Positions 32,682 to 41,443 of a stretch of 64,000 nucleotides of DNA are shown piece by piece (within the stretch, counting starts at the first letter, position 1; each line of letters opens with the position of its first letter). Origin of the DNA: Pseudomonas brassicacearum subsp. brassicacearum. Lineage in GTDB: Bacteria; Pseudomonadota; Gammaproteobacteria; Pseudomonadales; Pseudomonadaceae. The notes below the pieces were generated by a model. The model was not told the DNA's origin. It made no database searches and worked only from the letters and a program-made list of their open reading frames with translations. The translations under genes and the position numbers were made by a program. The DNA lies in NCBI RefSeq assembly GCF_008801605.1, contig NZ_VZPJ01000012.1, positions 1 to 64,000 on the forward strand, written 5' to 3'.

Positions 32682-33347
32682 TCAGATTCCAGGCAAGGCG
32701 CTGGTGACGGCTTTTCCGACAAACTCGTTGTAGCCAGAAACAATCACGTACACCGCGAAATAGCAGAAGATCGCGGCGGATGCCCAATAGGAGTAACGCA
32801 GCAGTTTATCCCCCAACAATTTGCCGCCCTGGGTCGCCGCCAGGCACAGGGCCGCGCACCACAACAACCCGGCACAGAGAAAACCACTGAGGAACAGCGC
32901 CGAGCTGAGCAAGGTGCCACCACCCGAACGCGCGATCAGTGTGCCGCCCACCGCAGCGAACCAGAGGATGGCACTGGGCGATGACATGGCCAGGAAAATC
33001 CCGCGAAAGAACTCCTGGCGCGGGGAGTTGCCCTGCACCTCCCCAGCCTCGGCCAGCACGGCGCTGTGATAGATCGCCGAATGGATCATCTTCGCCGCGA
33101 AATACAGCAACAGCACCGAGCCACCCAGCCACAGCACCCAGCGCACCGCTTCGTATTGCAGCAGGACAGTCATGCCCGCCAGGGCCAGGACGGCGTAGAC
33201 CAGGTCGCCCACGCAGGTGCCCAGGCCCAGGGCGAAACCCTGGAAGTAACCGCGCTGCATCGCCAGGGTGATCATCGCGATATTGGCCACGCCTATGTCC
33301 AGGCACAGGGAGAGACTCAGCAGGAAACCGCTGGAAAATTCCATCAT
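32682..33347 (-). CDS. LysE-family transporter
   Basis: A 221-residue inner-membrane protein with about six helices and the LysE layout: LSLCLDIGVANIAMITLAMQRG at 12-33 and FLAMSSPSAILWFAAVGG near 118-135. It is distinct from the ArgO-type gene at 22754; no regulator stands next to it, so its exported amino acid or analogue is unknown. Two adjacent ATGs are possible starts. Confidence 0.83.
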   Translation of the reverse strand: MMEFSSGFLLSLSLCLDIGVANIAMITLAMQRGYFQGFALGLGTCVGDLVYAVLALAGMTVLLQYEAVRWVLWLGGSVLLLYFAAKMIHSAIYHSAVLAEAGEVQGNSPRQEFFRGIFLAMSSPSAILWFAAVGGTLIARSGGGTLLSSALFLSGFLCAGLLWCAALCLAATQGGKLLGDKLLRYSYWASAAIFCYFAVYVIVSGYNEFVGKAVTSALPGI

Positions 33348-33552
33348 TCATTCCGTTCGATTGGGCTACAGCGAATTCAACTGCCCGCAGCCGGCGTTGA
33401 TGGCTGCGTGGCGAGGTCGACAGTGTCGTCGAAAATAGTTGTGCGCGGCTACTGGACAATCCGACATCCGCCCGATTATCTTGCGCCGCAGGCCACCGCA
33501 GTGGCCAACGTCGCTCGGACGGTTCCGGGCGCTCACGTATCTCGAGGCAACA

Positions 33553-34770
33553 ATGGCCGAACAAGGTTCGCCGCGCCGCTTTGCGCGTATCGATCGACTC
33601 CCCCCGTACGTATTCAATATCACTGCCGAGCTGAAGATGGCTGCGCGTCGGCGCGGCGAAGATATCATCGACTTGAGCATGGGTAACCCCGACGGCGCCA
33701 CGCCCCCGCACATTGTGGAAAAGCTGGTCACCGTCGCCCAGCGGGAAGACACCCACGGCTATTCCACCTCCAAAGGCATCCCGCGCCTGCGCCGCGCCAT
33801 TTCGCGCTGGTACAAGGACCGCTATGAGGTGGACATCGACCCGGAAACCGAAGCCATCGTCACCATCGGTTCCAAGGAAGGCCTGGCCCACCTGATGCTG
33901 GCAACCCTGGACCAGGGCGACACGGTGCTGGTGCCCAACCCCAGCTATCCGATCCACATCTACGGCGCGGTGATCGCCGGCGCCCAGGTGCGTTCGGTAC
34001 CGCTGGTGCCAGGGGTGGATTTCTTCGCTGAACTGGAGCGGGCCATTCGCGGCTCGATTCCCAAGCCGAAGATGATGATCCTCGGCTTCCCCTCCAACCC
34101 CACCGCCCAGTGCGTGGAGCTGGATTTCTTCGAACGGGTCATCGCCCTGGCCAAGCAGTACGACGTCCTGGTGATCCACGACCTGGCCTACGCCGACATC
34201 GTCTACGACGGCTGGAAAGCCCCGTCGATCATGCAGGTGCCTGGCGCGAAAGACATCGCGGTGGAGTTCTTCACCCTGTCCAAGAGCTACAACATGGCCG
34301 GCTGGCGCATCGGTTTCATGGTGGGCAACCCGGAACTGGTCAACGCCCTGGCGCGGATCAAGAGCTACCACGACTACGGCACCTTCACCCCGCTGCAAGT
34401 GGCCGCCATCGCCGCCCTGGAAGGCGACCAGCAATGCGTGCGCGACATCGCCGAGCAGTACCGCCAGCGCCGCAACGTACTGGTCAAGGGCCTGCATGAA
34501 CTGGGCTGGATGGTGGAAAACCCCAAGGCGTCGATGTACGTCTGGGCCAAGATTCCCGAAGCCTATGCCCATCTGGGCTCACTGGAATTTGCCAAGAAGC
34601 TGTTGGCCGAAGCCAAGGTCTGCGTCTCGCCGGGGGTGGGGTTCGGGGAATATGGGGATGATCACGTGCGCTTCGCGCTGATCGAAAACCAGGACCGGAT
34701 TCGCCAGGCCGTGCGCGGGATACGTGGGATGTTCCGGGCGGATGGGTTGATAAACAAACCTGGCGCCTGA
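33553..34770 (+). CDS. alaC: Alanine aminotransferase AlaC
   Basis: A 405-residue class-I PLP aminotransferase. The Schiff-base lysine is Lys244 in SKSYNMAGWRIG, with NPDGATPP near 45, PSNPTAQ near 180 and DLAYADI near 210. The sequence type is that of AlaC, which interconverts pyruvate/glutamate and alanine/2-oxoglutarate. The ATG at 33553 follows GAGGCAACA; a longer upstream frame has no ribosome binding site. Monocistronic. Confidence 0.9.
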   Translation: MAEQGSPRRFARIDRLPPYVFNITAELKMAARRRGEDIIDLSMGNPDGATPPHIVEKLVTVAQREDTHGYSTSKGIPRLRRAISRWYKDRYEVDIDPETEAIVTIGSKEGLAHLMLATLDQGDTVLVPNPSYPIHIYGAVIAGAQVRSVPLVPGVDFFAELERAIRGSIPKPKMMILGFPSNPTAQCVELDFFERVIALAKQYDVLVIHDLAYADIVYDGWKAPSIMQVPGAKDIAVEFFTLSKSYNMAGWRIGFMVGNPELVNALARIKSYHDYGTFTPLQVAAIAALEGDQQCVRDIAEQYRQRRNVLVKGLHELGWMVENPKASMYVWAKIPEAYAHLGSLEFAKKLLAEAKVCVSPGVGFGEYGDDHVRFALIENQDRIRQAVRGIRGMFRADGLINKPGA

Positions 34771-34783
34771 CGCAAAAACAACG

Positions 34784-34920
34784 GTGGGAGTTTGCTCCCA
34801 CCCTGGATCTGTTGATCACCCGAAACCAGTGTGGGAGCGAGCTTGCTCGCGATAGCGACATAACAGTCAGCATCTCTGTCGACTGTTACACCGCCATCGC
34901 GAGCAAGCTCGCTCCCACAG
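34784..34920. repeat. REP cluster
   Basis: A short palindrome GTGGGAGTTTGCTCCCAC at 34784-34801 is followed by two facing full REP cores at 34829-34920, between the convergent alaC and gntP genes. Confidence 0.9.
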
Positions 34921-34937
34921 TTGGGTATTGCTCTGGT

Positions 34938-36290
34938 TCAGACCACCAGCGACAGCAGCAGGATAAAGATCAATCCCACCACGGACAGGATGGTTTCCAT
35001 CGCGGTCCAGGTCTTGAACGTTTCGGCCACGGTCATGTTGAAGTACTGCTTGACCAGCCAGAAGCCCGCGTCGTTGACGTGGGACAGGATCAACGAACCG
35101 GCACCGGTCGCCAGCACCAGCAGCTCACGGTTCACACCCGGCATCATCCCCACCACTGGCACCACGATCCCGGCACCGGTAATGGTCGCCACCGTCGCCG
35201 AGCCTGTGGCAATGCGGATCACCGCAGCCACCAGCCACGCCAGCAGGATCGGCGAGATCTGCGCACTCACCGCCATGTGGCCGATCACGTCGCCCACACC
35301 ACTGGTCACCAGCATCTGCTTGAAGCCACCACCGGCACCGATGATCAGGATGATCGCGGCGGTCGGCGCAAGGCTGGCATCCAGCCATTTGAGCATCTGG
35401 TTGGCACCGATGCCCTGCTTGTAGCCGAAGGTGTAAAGCGACAGCAGCAACGCCAGCAGCAACGCCGAGATCGGGTGGCCGATCATGTCCATCCAGGCGC
35501 GGAAGAGGTTGCCATCGGGCAGCGCTACGTCAGCGAACGTCTTGAGCAACATCAGGAATACCGGCGACAGCACGGTGATCAGGGTGATGCTGAAGCTTGG
35601 CAGTTCGGCGGAGTCCGTCTCGCGGGCCAGTTGGTCCACCAGCTCCTGGTTCGGATGGCCGGGGATGTGCTTGGCAATGAACGTACCAAAGATCGGCCCG
35701 GCAATGATGGCCGTCGGCAGCGCTACGATCAGGCCATAGAGAATGGTCTTGCCGATGTCCGCGCCAAACACGCCGATCGCCAGCAGCGGCCCCGGGTGCG
35801 GCGGCACCAGACCGTGGACGGCGGAAAGACCGGCCAGCAGCGGGATACCGATCTTGATGATCGACACGCCGGTGCGACGTGCGACGATGAACACCAGCGG
35901 GATCAGCAACACGAAGCCGATTTCGAAGAACAGCGGGATGCCCACCAGGAACGCGGCGAACATCATGGCCCACTGCACCTTGTCCTTGCCGAAGGCGCGG
36001 ATCAGGGTCTGGGCGATCTGATCGGCCCCGCCCGACTCGGCCATCATTTTGCCGAGCATCGTGCCCAGCGCCAGGATGATGCCGACAAAGCCCAGCACAC
36101 CACCGAAGCCGTCCTGGAACGCCTTGATGATGGTGCCGGTCGGCATGCCCGACGTCAGGCCGAGGAACGCGGCGGCGATGGTCAGTGCAATGAACGGGTG
36201 GAATTTGAACTTGGTGATGAGGATGATGAGTCCGATCACCGTGACCACTGCATCAAGCAGCAGGAACGTCTCGTGGGACATGCCGAACAT
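34938..36290 (-). CDS. gntP: Gluconate:H+ symporter, GntP family
   Basis: A 450-residue inner-membrane permease with 12 or more helices that imports gluconate. Family blocks include GLVPPHPGPLLAIGVFGAD near 160-178, GGGFKQMLVTSGVGD near 318 and GSATVATITGAGIV near 360. It lies 92 nt downstream of gntK on the same strand with a GntR-like operator in the gap. Gluconate supplies the same 6-phosphogluconate pool as the glucose genes at the right end of the window. Confidence 0.94.
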   Translation of the reverse strand: MFGMSHETFLLLDAVVTVIGLIILITKFKFHPFIALTIAAAFLGLTSGMPTGTIIKAFQDGFGGVLGFVGIILALGTMLGKMMAESGGADQIAQTLIRAFGKDKVQWAMMFAAFLVGIPLFFEIGFVLLIPLVFIVARRTGVSIIKIGIPLLAGLSAVHGLVPPHPGPLLAIGVFGADIGKTILYGLIVALPTAIIAGPIFGTFIAKHIPGHPNQELVDQLARETDSAELPSFSITLITVLSPVFLMLLKTFADVALPDGNLFRAWMDMIGHPISALLLALLLSLYTFGYKQGIGANQMLKWLDASLAPTAAIILIIGAGGGFKQMLVTSGVGDVIGHMAVSAQISPILLAWLVAAVIRIATGSATVATITGAGIVVPVVGMMPGVNRELLVLATGAGSLILSHVNDAGFWLVKQYFNMTVAETFKTWTAMETILSVVGLIFILLLSLVV

Positions 36291-36346
36291 GGGAGGTGTC
36301 TCCTGATTTGTTGTTGTTATTGAAGCAGTTATTGGTTAGCCGTCGG

Positions 36347-36358
36347 GGTAGCGCTATC
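36347..36358 (-). promoter_or_regulatory. GntR-like operator between gntK and gntP
   Basis: GGTAGCGCTATC contains the TAGCGCTA core; read on the minus strand it extends to AGAAAGATAGCGCT. It lies 57 nt upstream of gntP, so gntP probably has its own repressed promoter. Confidence 0.65.
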
Positions 36359-36382
36359 TTTCTGACGCAAATTTTTTGAAAC

Positions 36383-36916
36383 TCAGCCGGCAAGCTTCAA
36401 ACCATGGTCCAACCACCAGACGTAAGCCTGATGCGCCAACTCTTCAACGCTGTGGCTGGACGCATCCAGAGCCAGGGTCAGGGGCTCGCCGACAGGGGAT
36501 TGAAGGGTGGCAAACTGGCTGTCGATCAGGGTCGACGGCATGAAATGGCCGGGACGATGGGAAACGCGGTCGGCGGCCACTTCGGGGGTCAATTCAAGGA
36601 ATACGAAGCCCAGGCCAGGCAAGGCACTGCGCAGACGCTCGCGATAACTGTGCTTGAGGGCCGAGCAGGTCAGCACCGGGCGCTCGCCCGTGGCATCGAC
36701 ACGGCGCAACTCATCGCACAGGCTGTCGAGCCAGCCGGCACGGTCGTCGTCGTTCAAGGGAATACCGGCGCTCATCTTCTGGATGTTGGCCGCTGGGTGG
36801 AAAGTGTCGCCTTCAATGGCAGTGGCGCCGCTCAGCTCGCATAGCGCCTGGCTGACGCAAGTTTTGCCGCAACCGGCAACGCCCATGATGACCAGGGCGG
36901 TGATGGGATTATTCAT
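36383..36916 (-). CDS. gntK: Gluconokinase
   Basis: GntK phosphorylates gluconate to 6-phosphogluconate for the Entner-Doudoroff pathway. The 177-residue P-loop kinase has GVAGCGKT at 12-19, EGDTFHP near 35 and LTCSALKHSYRERLR near 82. It stands before gntP and divergent from gntR. Confidence 0.95.
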   Translation of the reverse strand: MNNPITALVIMGVAGCGKTCVSQALCELSGATAIEGDTFHPAANIQKMSAGIPLNDDDRAGWLDSLCDELRRVDATGERPVLTCSALKHSYRERLRSALPGLGFVFLELTPEVAADRVSHRPGHFMPSTLIDSQFATLQSPVGEPLTLALDASSHSVEELAHQAYVWWLDHGLKLAG

Positions 36917-36934
36917 GTAACACCTCAGCGCGCA

Positions 36935-36952
36935 GACAGCGCTACCTTTGCC
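36935..36952 (-). promoter_or_regulatory. GntR-like operator upstream of gntK
   Basis: Read on the minus strand, GCAAAGGTAGCGCTGTC matches the P. aeruginosa GntR operator as I recall it (AC-N-AAG-N-TAGCGCT) except for the first base. It lies 19 nt upstream of the gntK ATG. Confidence 0.68.
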
Positions 36953-37085
36953 AGTTATGACACCGCAGCAAAAGCAGAAGTTGCCGACGCCTTCTTGTCA
37001 TTTTTGTGGTTGCAGCATGTTCGTTCACGACACCAGCACACGGGGGATCAGGCAAACCCCACTTACGCAATTGCAGCCGCGTCGA

Positions 37086-37103
37086 GACAGCGCTACCTTA
37101 GTG
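37086..37103 (+). promoter_or_regulatory. GntR-like operator upstream of gntR
   Basis: The complement reads ACTAAGGTAGCGCTGTC, a full match to AC-N-AAG-N-TAGCGCT. It lies about 30 nt before the gntR ATG, which suggests autorepression. Confidence 0.7.
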
Positions 37104-37132
37104 CCTTGATTTTTGTTTGGCAAGCCGCCCTG

Positions 37133-38164
37133 ATGACCGCCCCTAAAAACGATAAGAATACTCGCACCACCGGTCGCCCTACGCTCAACGAAGTCGCACG
37201 CCTGGCCGGTGTCAGCCCGATCACCGCCTCCCGTGCCCTGCGCGGCGTCAGCACCGTAGCCGTCGATCTGGTGGAAAAGGTCCGCCAGGCCGCCGTGGAG
37301 CTCAACTACGTCGTCAACCCCGCCGCCCGCGCCCTGGCTTCGGCCCAGAGCCATTCGGTGGTGGTGCTGGTGCCGTCGTTGTCCAACTTGTTGTTCATCG
37401 ACACCCTGGAAGCCATTCATCGGGTCCTGCGACCCAAGGGTTTCGAAGTGGTGATCGGCAACTACCACTATTCCCGGGACGAAGAAGAAGACCTGTTGCG
37501 CAACTACATGGCCTATCAGCCGCGTGGTTTGCTGTTGACCGGTTTCGACCGCACCGAAAGCGCCCGACGCATGATCGAGGCCAGCAATATTCCCTGCGTG
37601 TACATGATGGAACTGGACCCCGGCGCGGGGCTCAATTGCGTCGGCTTCTCCCAGCTCAAGGCCGGCGAAACGGCGGCCGAGCATCTGATCTCCAAGGGCC
37701 GCAAGCGCCTGGCCTACATCGGCGCGCAACTGGACCAACGCACCCTGCTGCGTGGCGAAGGTTTTCGCCGCGCCCTGCAGAAAGCCGGTCTGTATGACCC
37801 GGACCTGGAACTGCTGACCCCGCGCCCGTCATCGGTAGGCCTGGGCGGCGAATTGTTCCTGCAGTTGCTGGACAACCACCCCGATGTCGATGCGATCTTC
37901 TTCGGCAACGACGACCTGGCCCACGGTGCCTTGTTCGAGGCCCTTCGCTGCGGCATCAAGATTCCCGAGCAGGTTGCGGTGCTGGGCTTCAACGACCTGC
38001 CCGCCTCGGCCCACACGGTGCCGCGCCTGAGCAGCATCAGCACCCCACGGGAAGCCATCGGCCGCCGCGCAGCCGAGCAAATGCTGACGTTAATGGCCGG
38101 CAACCGCATCGCGCAGCCGGTGGTGGACATGGGCTTTGAGCTCAAGGTCCGCGAAAGCACCTGA
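37133..38164 (+). CDS. gntR: LacI-family repressor of gluconate genes
   Basis: A 343-residue LacI/GalR regulator. The helix-turn-helix is in LNEVARLAGVSPITASRALRG (about 23-43), followed by the hinge and the periplasmic-binding-protein-like effector domain. GntR releases its operators when gluconate or 6-phosphogluconate binds. The ATG at 37133 (MTAPKNDKNT) is preferred; the upstream frame crosses the operator. Divergent gntK-gntP and three matching operators support the name. Confidence 0.93.
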   Translation: MTAPKNDKNTRTTGRPTLNEVARLAGVSPITASRALRGVSTVAVDLVEKVRQAAVELNYVVNPAARALASAQSHSVVVLVPSLSNLLFIDTLEAIHRVLRPKGFEVVIGNYHYSRDEEEDLLRNYMAYQPRGLLLTGFDRTESARRMIEASNIPCVYMMELDPGAGLNCVGFSQLKAGETAAEHLISKGRKRLAYIGAQLDQRTLLRGEGFRRALQKAGLYDPDLELLTPRPSSVGLGGELFLQLLDNHPDVDAIFFGNDDLAHGALFEALRCGIKIPEQVAVLGFNDLPASAHTVPRLSSISTPREAIGRRAAEQMLTLMAGNRIAQPVVDMGFELKVREST

Positions 38165-38320
38165 GCCCGGCACGATGCGGTCGATCCATGCCGACGAACG
38201 GCAAGGATTGGCCGCCCCGCTCGCCCCGCGCCAGCCCATCGCGTTGGAATACGGGCCTCGCGGCGACGGCATGGGAATTGCTCCTGCCCATCGCTCAGTC
38301 ATTACCCACAGGTATTCATC

Positions 38321-38875
38321 ATGTTGGTCAGTGCAAAACAGCAAGCGATGGTCTTGCCGCTCAAACGCCCGGGCGAAGATCCCACTGCCGAAGCCGCCAG
38401 CGGCCTGCAAAGTGCCGCGTTGCAGGCTTTGCGCGATAACGTCCAGGCCCAGGCCAGCCAGGGCGCTGCCCAGGTCCAGGAGTCCTTCACCCAACGAGCC
38501 ACGCAACAGGTCAATGCGAGCACCGCCATCAGCGACAACGTCGACGAGGCGTTCGCCAAGACCCGCGTGCAATTGCAGACCGTGGCTTCACCAGCATCCG
38601 AAGAAACCACGACATTGGGTGGTTCTGCGACGGCAGAATTCAAGGACTACATGAGCAAGACGCCCGAAGAGCGCCTGCGCGACAGCATTCTCGAAGAGAT
38701 GGGCATTACCGAGGAAGAGTTCGAGGCGATGCCGCCTGAGAAGCAGATGGCTGTCAGCCAGGAAATTGCCCAGCGCATGCAGGACAAGTCGGCGATCGCA
38801 CAGGTGGAAAAGGCCCAGCAGAGCCGCACCGACGACAAAGCCTCGGCCACGGATATGTTTCTCGCCTCGCTTTAA
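38321..38875 (+). CDS. Hypothetical protein, helical and acidic at the C-terminus
   Basis: A 184-residue soluble protein with no cysteine. The first 90 residues are Gln/Ala-rich and low in complexity (AQASQGAAQVQESFTQRA); the second part has a compact helical segment, TPEERLRDSILEEMGITEEE, then EAMPPEKQMAVSQEIAQRMQ. No signal peptide or membrane segment. I do not recognise the family. The 156 nt between it and gntR hold nothing I can identify. A perfect hairpin follows. Confidence 0.7.
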   Translation: MLVSAKQQAMVLPLKRPGEDPTAEAASGLQSAALQALRDNVQAQASQGAAQVQESFTQRATQQVNASTAISDNVDEAFAKTRVQLQTVASPASEETTTLGGSATAEFKDYMSKTPEERLRDSILEEMGITEEEFEAMPPEKQMAVSQEIAQRMQDKSAIAQVEKAQQSRTDDKASATDMFLASL

Positions 38876-38895
38876 GCCTCGCGCATGGCGGAGCA

Positions 38896-38926
38896 TTTGA
38901 GCTGGGGGTTAGCGCCCCAGCTCAAA
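38896..38926 (+). terminator. Strong hairpin without T-tract
   Basis: TTTGAGCTGGGG pairs perfectly over 12 bp with CCCCAGCTCAAA around GTTAGCG. It lies 20 nt past the stop of the 184-residue gene and 27 nt past the end of the small convergent gene. No T-run follows in either direction, so termination may need Rho. Confidence 0.5.
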
Positions 38927-38953
38927 CCTGAGGCCAACCGAAGCAGTATCGGT

Positions 38954-39064
38954 TCAATGACCGAACAGGTTCACCTTCTTGGTTTTTTTGTCGGCGCGCT
39001 TTTCATCGGCAGTTTTCGCCGGTTTTTTCTTTGCCGCTTTTTTTGAATCCATGCCTTTGGCCAT
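38954..39064 (-). CDS. 36-residue lysine-rich protein
   Basis: A frame of 36 codons from ATG 39064 to a stop at 38954, beginning MAKGMDSKKAAKKKPAK and ending KKVNLFGH. GGAG lies 7 nt before the start. About a third of residues are lysine, so it should be unfolded and bind nucleic acid or membranes. A longer frame upstream has no ribosome binding site. Real but unknown, in my view. Confidence 0.6.
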   Translation of the reverse strand: MAKGMDSKKAAKKKPAKTADEKRADKKTKKVNLFGH

Positions 39065-39166
39065 GATACGTACTCCACTCATACGGGATGTGAAGTCAGG
39101 TATACACCTATCGCCGCACCTGCGTTCTTTTATAATCGCCCTCCCCTTATCGCCCATGACCCTGTC

Positions 39167-39586
39167 ATGTCCGAAATCCATTATGCAGCGCTCGAAGAGT
39201 CGCTCTGGCCGCTGATGAACAAGTTCTATCGCGCCCACCAATCCTCGATGAAAGCGGTGCGTGACGCGCAGCTCTGGGTGGCGCGGCGCGATGAGATCGT
39301 CGCCGCCCTGTGCCTGCGGCCGGTGTCGGGTGGGCATTGGTTGACAGGGTTGTTCGTCGCCCCGGCGTACCGAGTACAAGGCATCGCCGCACGGTTGATC
39401 GCCGAAGCGGTGAACGGCGTGAATGAACCGGTGTGGCTGTTCTGCCACCCGGATCTGCGCGGTTTTTATGAACGGAGTGGTTTCAGCTTCGACCCCGAAC
39501 TGCCCTATGCGATGGCCGAACGCCTGAGCCGGTATGCGCGTAGCAAGCCGATGATTGCGATGGGGCTTGCGCCTGCAAAATCCTGA
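39167..39586 (+). CDS. GNAT N-acetyltransferase
   Basis: A 139-residue acetyltransferase: LTGLFVAPAYRVQGIAARLIAEAV holds the acetyl-CoA loop (about 59-82) and CHPDLRGFYERSGF is the C-terminal motif. Substrate unknown. It is divergent from the 36-residue gene and separated from def by a REP pair. Confidence 0.85.
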   Translation: MSEIHYAALEESLWPLMNKFYRAHQSSMKAVRDAQLWVARRDEIVAALCLRPVSGGHWLTGLFVAPAYRVQGIAARLIAEAVNGVNEPVWLFCHPDLRGFYERSGFSFDPELPYAMAERLSRYARSKPMIAMGLAPAKS

Positions 39587-39603
39587 AAATCAACACACCC
39601 CAT

Positions 39604-39693
39604 TGTGGGAGCGAGCTTGCTCGCGATGGCGTCAGGTCAGTTGCATCAATAGTGGCTGACACACCGCAATCGCGAGCAAGCTCGCTCCCACAG
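39604..39693. repeat. REP inverted pair
   Basis: Two facing REP cores (GTGGGAGCGAGCTTGCTCGC and complement) in the gap between the convergent GNAT and def genes. Confidence 0.92.
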
Positions 39694-39710
39694 TGTTCTG
39701 TGGTGGGTTA

Positions 39711-40250
39711 TCAATCGTCGGCCGTAGGGTCCAGGTCCGGGAACATCACCTCGGTAAACCCGAACTTGCTGAAATCACTGATACGCGACGGGTACAAGCG
39801 CCCGATCAGGTGATCGCATTCATGTTGCACCACCCGCGCATGAAAGCCCGAGGCGTAACGCACGATCGGCTCGCCCTTGGGATCGAAGCCTTCGTAGCGG
39901 ATATCCTGGTAGCGCTCGACCGCCCCGCGCAGGCCCGGCACTGACAGGCAACCTTCGAAGCCCTCTTCCATCTGCGGGCCCAGTGGGGTGATCAGCGGGT
40001 TGATCAGGATGGTCTGGGGCACCGCCTCGGCGTCAGGATAACGCTCGCTGTGCTCGAAGCCGAAGATCACCAGTTGCAGGTCCACGCCGATCTGTGGCGC
40101 CGCCAGGCCGACACCGCCGACGCTTTCCATGGTCTGGAACATGTCGTCGATCAGTTGCCACAACTCTGGGCTGTCGAACATTTCGGCGGGCACCGGTGGG
40201 GCGATACGCAGCAGGCGTTCGTCGCCCATTTTCAGGATGTCACGGATCAT
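39711..40250 (-). CDS. def: Peptide deformylase
   Basis: Def removes the formyl group from nascent proteins. The 179-residue protein has motif 1 GVGLAAPQIG at 46-55, motif 2 EGCLSVP at 99-105 and motif 3 QHECDH at 142-147, giving metal ligands Cys101, His143 and His147 and catalytic Glu144. It is not beside fmt, so it is probably a second deformylase. Its start overlaps the yihY stop by 4 nt, an unusual partner. Confidence 0.94.
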   Translation of the reverse strand: MIRDILKMGDERLLRIAPPVPAEMFDSPELWQLIDDMFQTMESVGGVGLAAPQIGVDLQLVIFGFEHSERYPDAEAVPQTILINPLITPLGPQMEEGFEGCLSVPGLRGAVERYQDIRYEGFDPKGEPIVRYASGFHARVVQHECDHLIGRLYPSRISDFSKFGFTEVMFPDLDPTADD

Positions 40251-41197
40251 GGTCGGGCTTCGTCAGGGTGGGGATGAGGGATGGAATGGTCGCGGCCCAG
40301 GCCCGACACATGCTGTTTTTCGTGCTCGCCCGCGCTCTTTTCGCCCGGGTTCTTGCCCTCGGTGGACATGTGCTCGATCACCGCATTCATCTCCGCACCG
40401 AGCAGCAGCACCGCCGAAGAAATATAGAAATACAGCAACAACACGATGATCGCACCGATGCTGCCGTACATGGCGTTGTAGTCGGCGAAGGTCTTGACGT
40501 AGAAGGCGAATCCCAGGGAGGCGACGATCCACACCACCACCGCCAGCACAGAGCCCGGGGTGATGAAGCGGAACTCCTGCTTGACGTCGGGCATCACGTA
40601 ATAGATCAGCGCCACGGCCACCATCAACAGAAACACAATCACCGGCCAGCGCACGATCGTCCACAGCGTGACGATGAACGTCTCCAATCCGACCTGGGCC
40701 GCGATCCAGCCCATCACCTGCGGTCCGAGCACCATCAGTGCAGCGGCGGCCAACAGCATGCCGGCGATGCCGATGGTGTAGAAAATCGACAGCGGAAAAC
40801 GCTTCCAGGCCGGACGGCCCTCGACCACATCGTAGGCGGCGTTCATCGCGCTCATCATCAGCCGCACGCCCGCCGAGGCGGTCCACAACGCAATGACGAT
40901 ACCCACCGACAACAGCCCGCCCTTGGATTGCTGGAGCTGGTCGATCACCGGGTTGACCTGCTCCAGGGCCTGGGGCGGCAGCACCAGCTCCGATTGCAGG
41001 CGCAGCCAGGAGAAGAAGTCCGGCAGGTGCAGGAAGCCGATCAATGCGATCAAAAAGAGAATGAAAGGAAACAGCGAAAACAGCATTTGGTAAGCCAATG
41101 CCGAGGCGTAGGTCGACATCTCGTCGTCGAGAAACTCGGTCACGGTGCGCATCATCACACGATGCAAGGGTAAGCCTTTCAAGGCCGGGAACATCAT
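40247..41197 (-). CDS. YihY/virulence factor BrkB family membrane protein
   Basis: A 316-residue inner-membrane protein with about six helices (former RNase BN family, an assignment later withdrawn). Family blocks are DDEMSTYASALAYQMLFSLFPFILF near 22-46 and YNAMYGSIGAIIVLLLYFYISS near 237-258. A His/Glu-rich cytoplasmic tail ends the protein. The ATG at 41197 follows AGGAG. It may act as a transporter or flippase; function unproven. It is translationally coupled to def. Confidence 0.85.
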   Translation of the reverse strand: MMFPALKGLPLHRVMMRTVTEFLDDEMSTYASALAYQMLFSLFPFILFLIALIGFLHLPDFFSWLRLQSELVLPPQALEQVNPVIDQLQQSKGGLLSVGIVIALWTASAGVRLMMSAMNAAYDVVEGRPAWKRFPLSIFYTIGIAGMLLAAAALMVLGPQVMGWIAAQVGLETFIVTLWTIVRWPVIVFLLMVAVALIYYVMPDVKQEFRFITPGSVLAVVVWIVASLGFAFYVKTFADYNAMYGSIGAIIVLLLYFYISSAVLLLGAEMNAVIEHMSTEGKNPGEKSAGEHEKQHVSGLGRDHSIPHPHPDEARP

Positions 41198-41443
41198 GTG
41201 CGTCTCCTTTCGCCGCAAAAAAAGGGGGTCGCTTGGCGACTCAGGGGCCGTTATCACAACAAAGTAGCCTGTTTGGCGACGTTGGATCAATTTCGTCTTT
41301 CATGCCCGACGCTGAATTGACCGACGATTGCCAAGCCAAGTTTCATTGTTCCTACAGCCGGGGCTTTATGTTTGCCCGGCAACCACCGAGAATGCCCCAC
41401 GTATTCAGGCTGCGGCCTGAAGCTCCAACCCCGTAGGAACGTT

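Noticed and set aside
32806..34572. 588-codon minus-strand frame across the LysE-type gene and alaC
   Set aside because: Most of it is antisense to alaC, and the rest is another frame of the LysE-type gene, which has a proper hydrophobic pattern.
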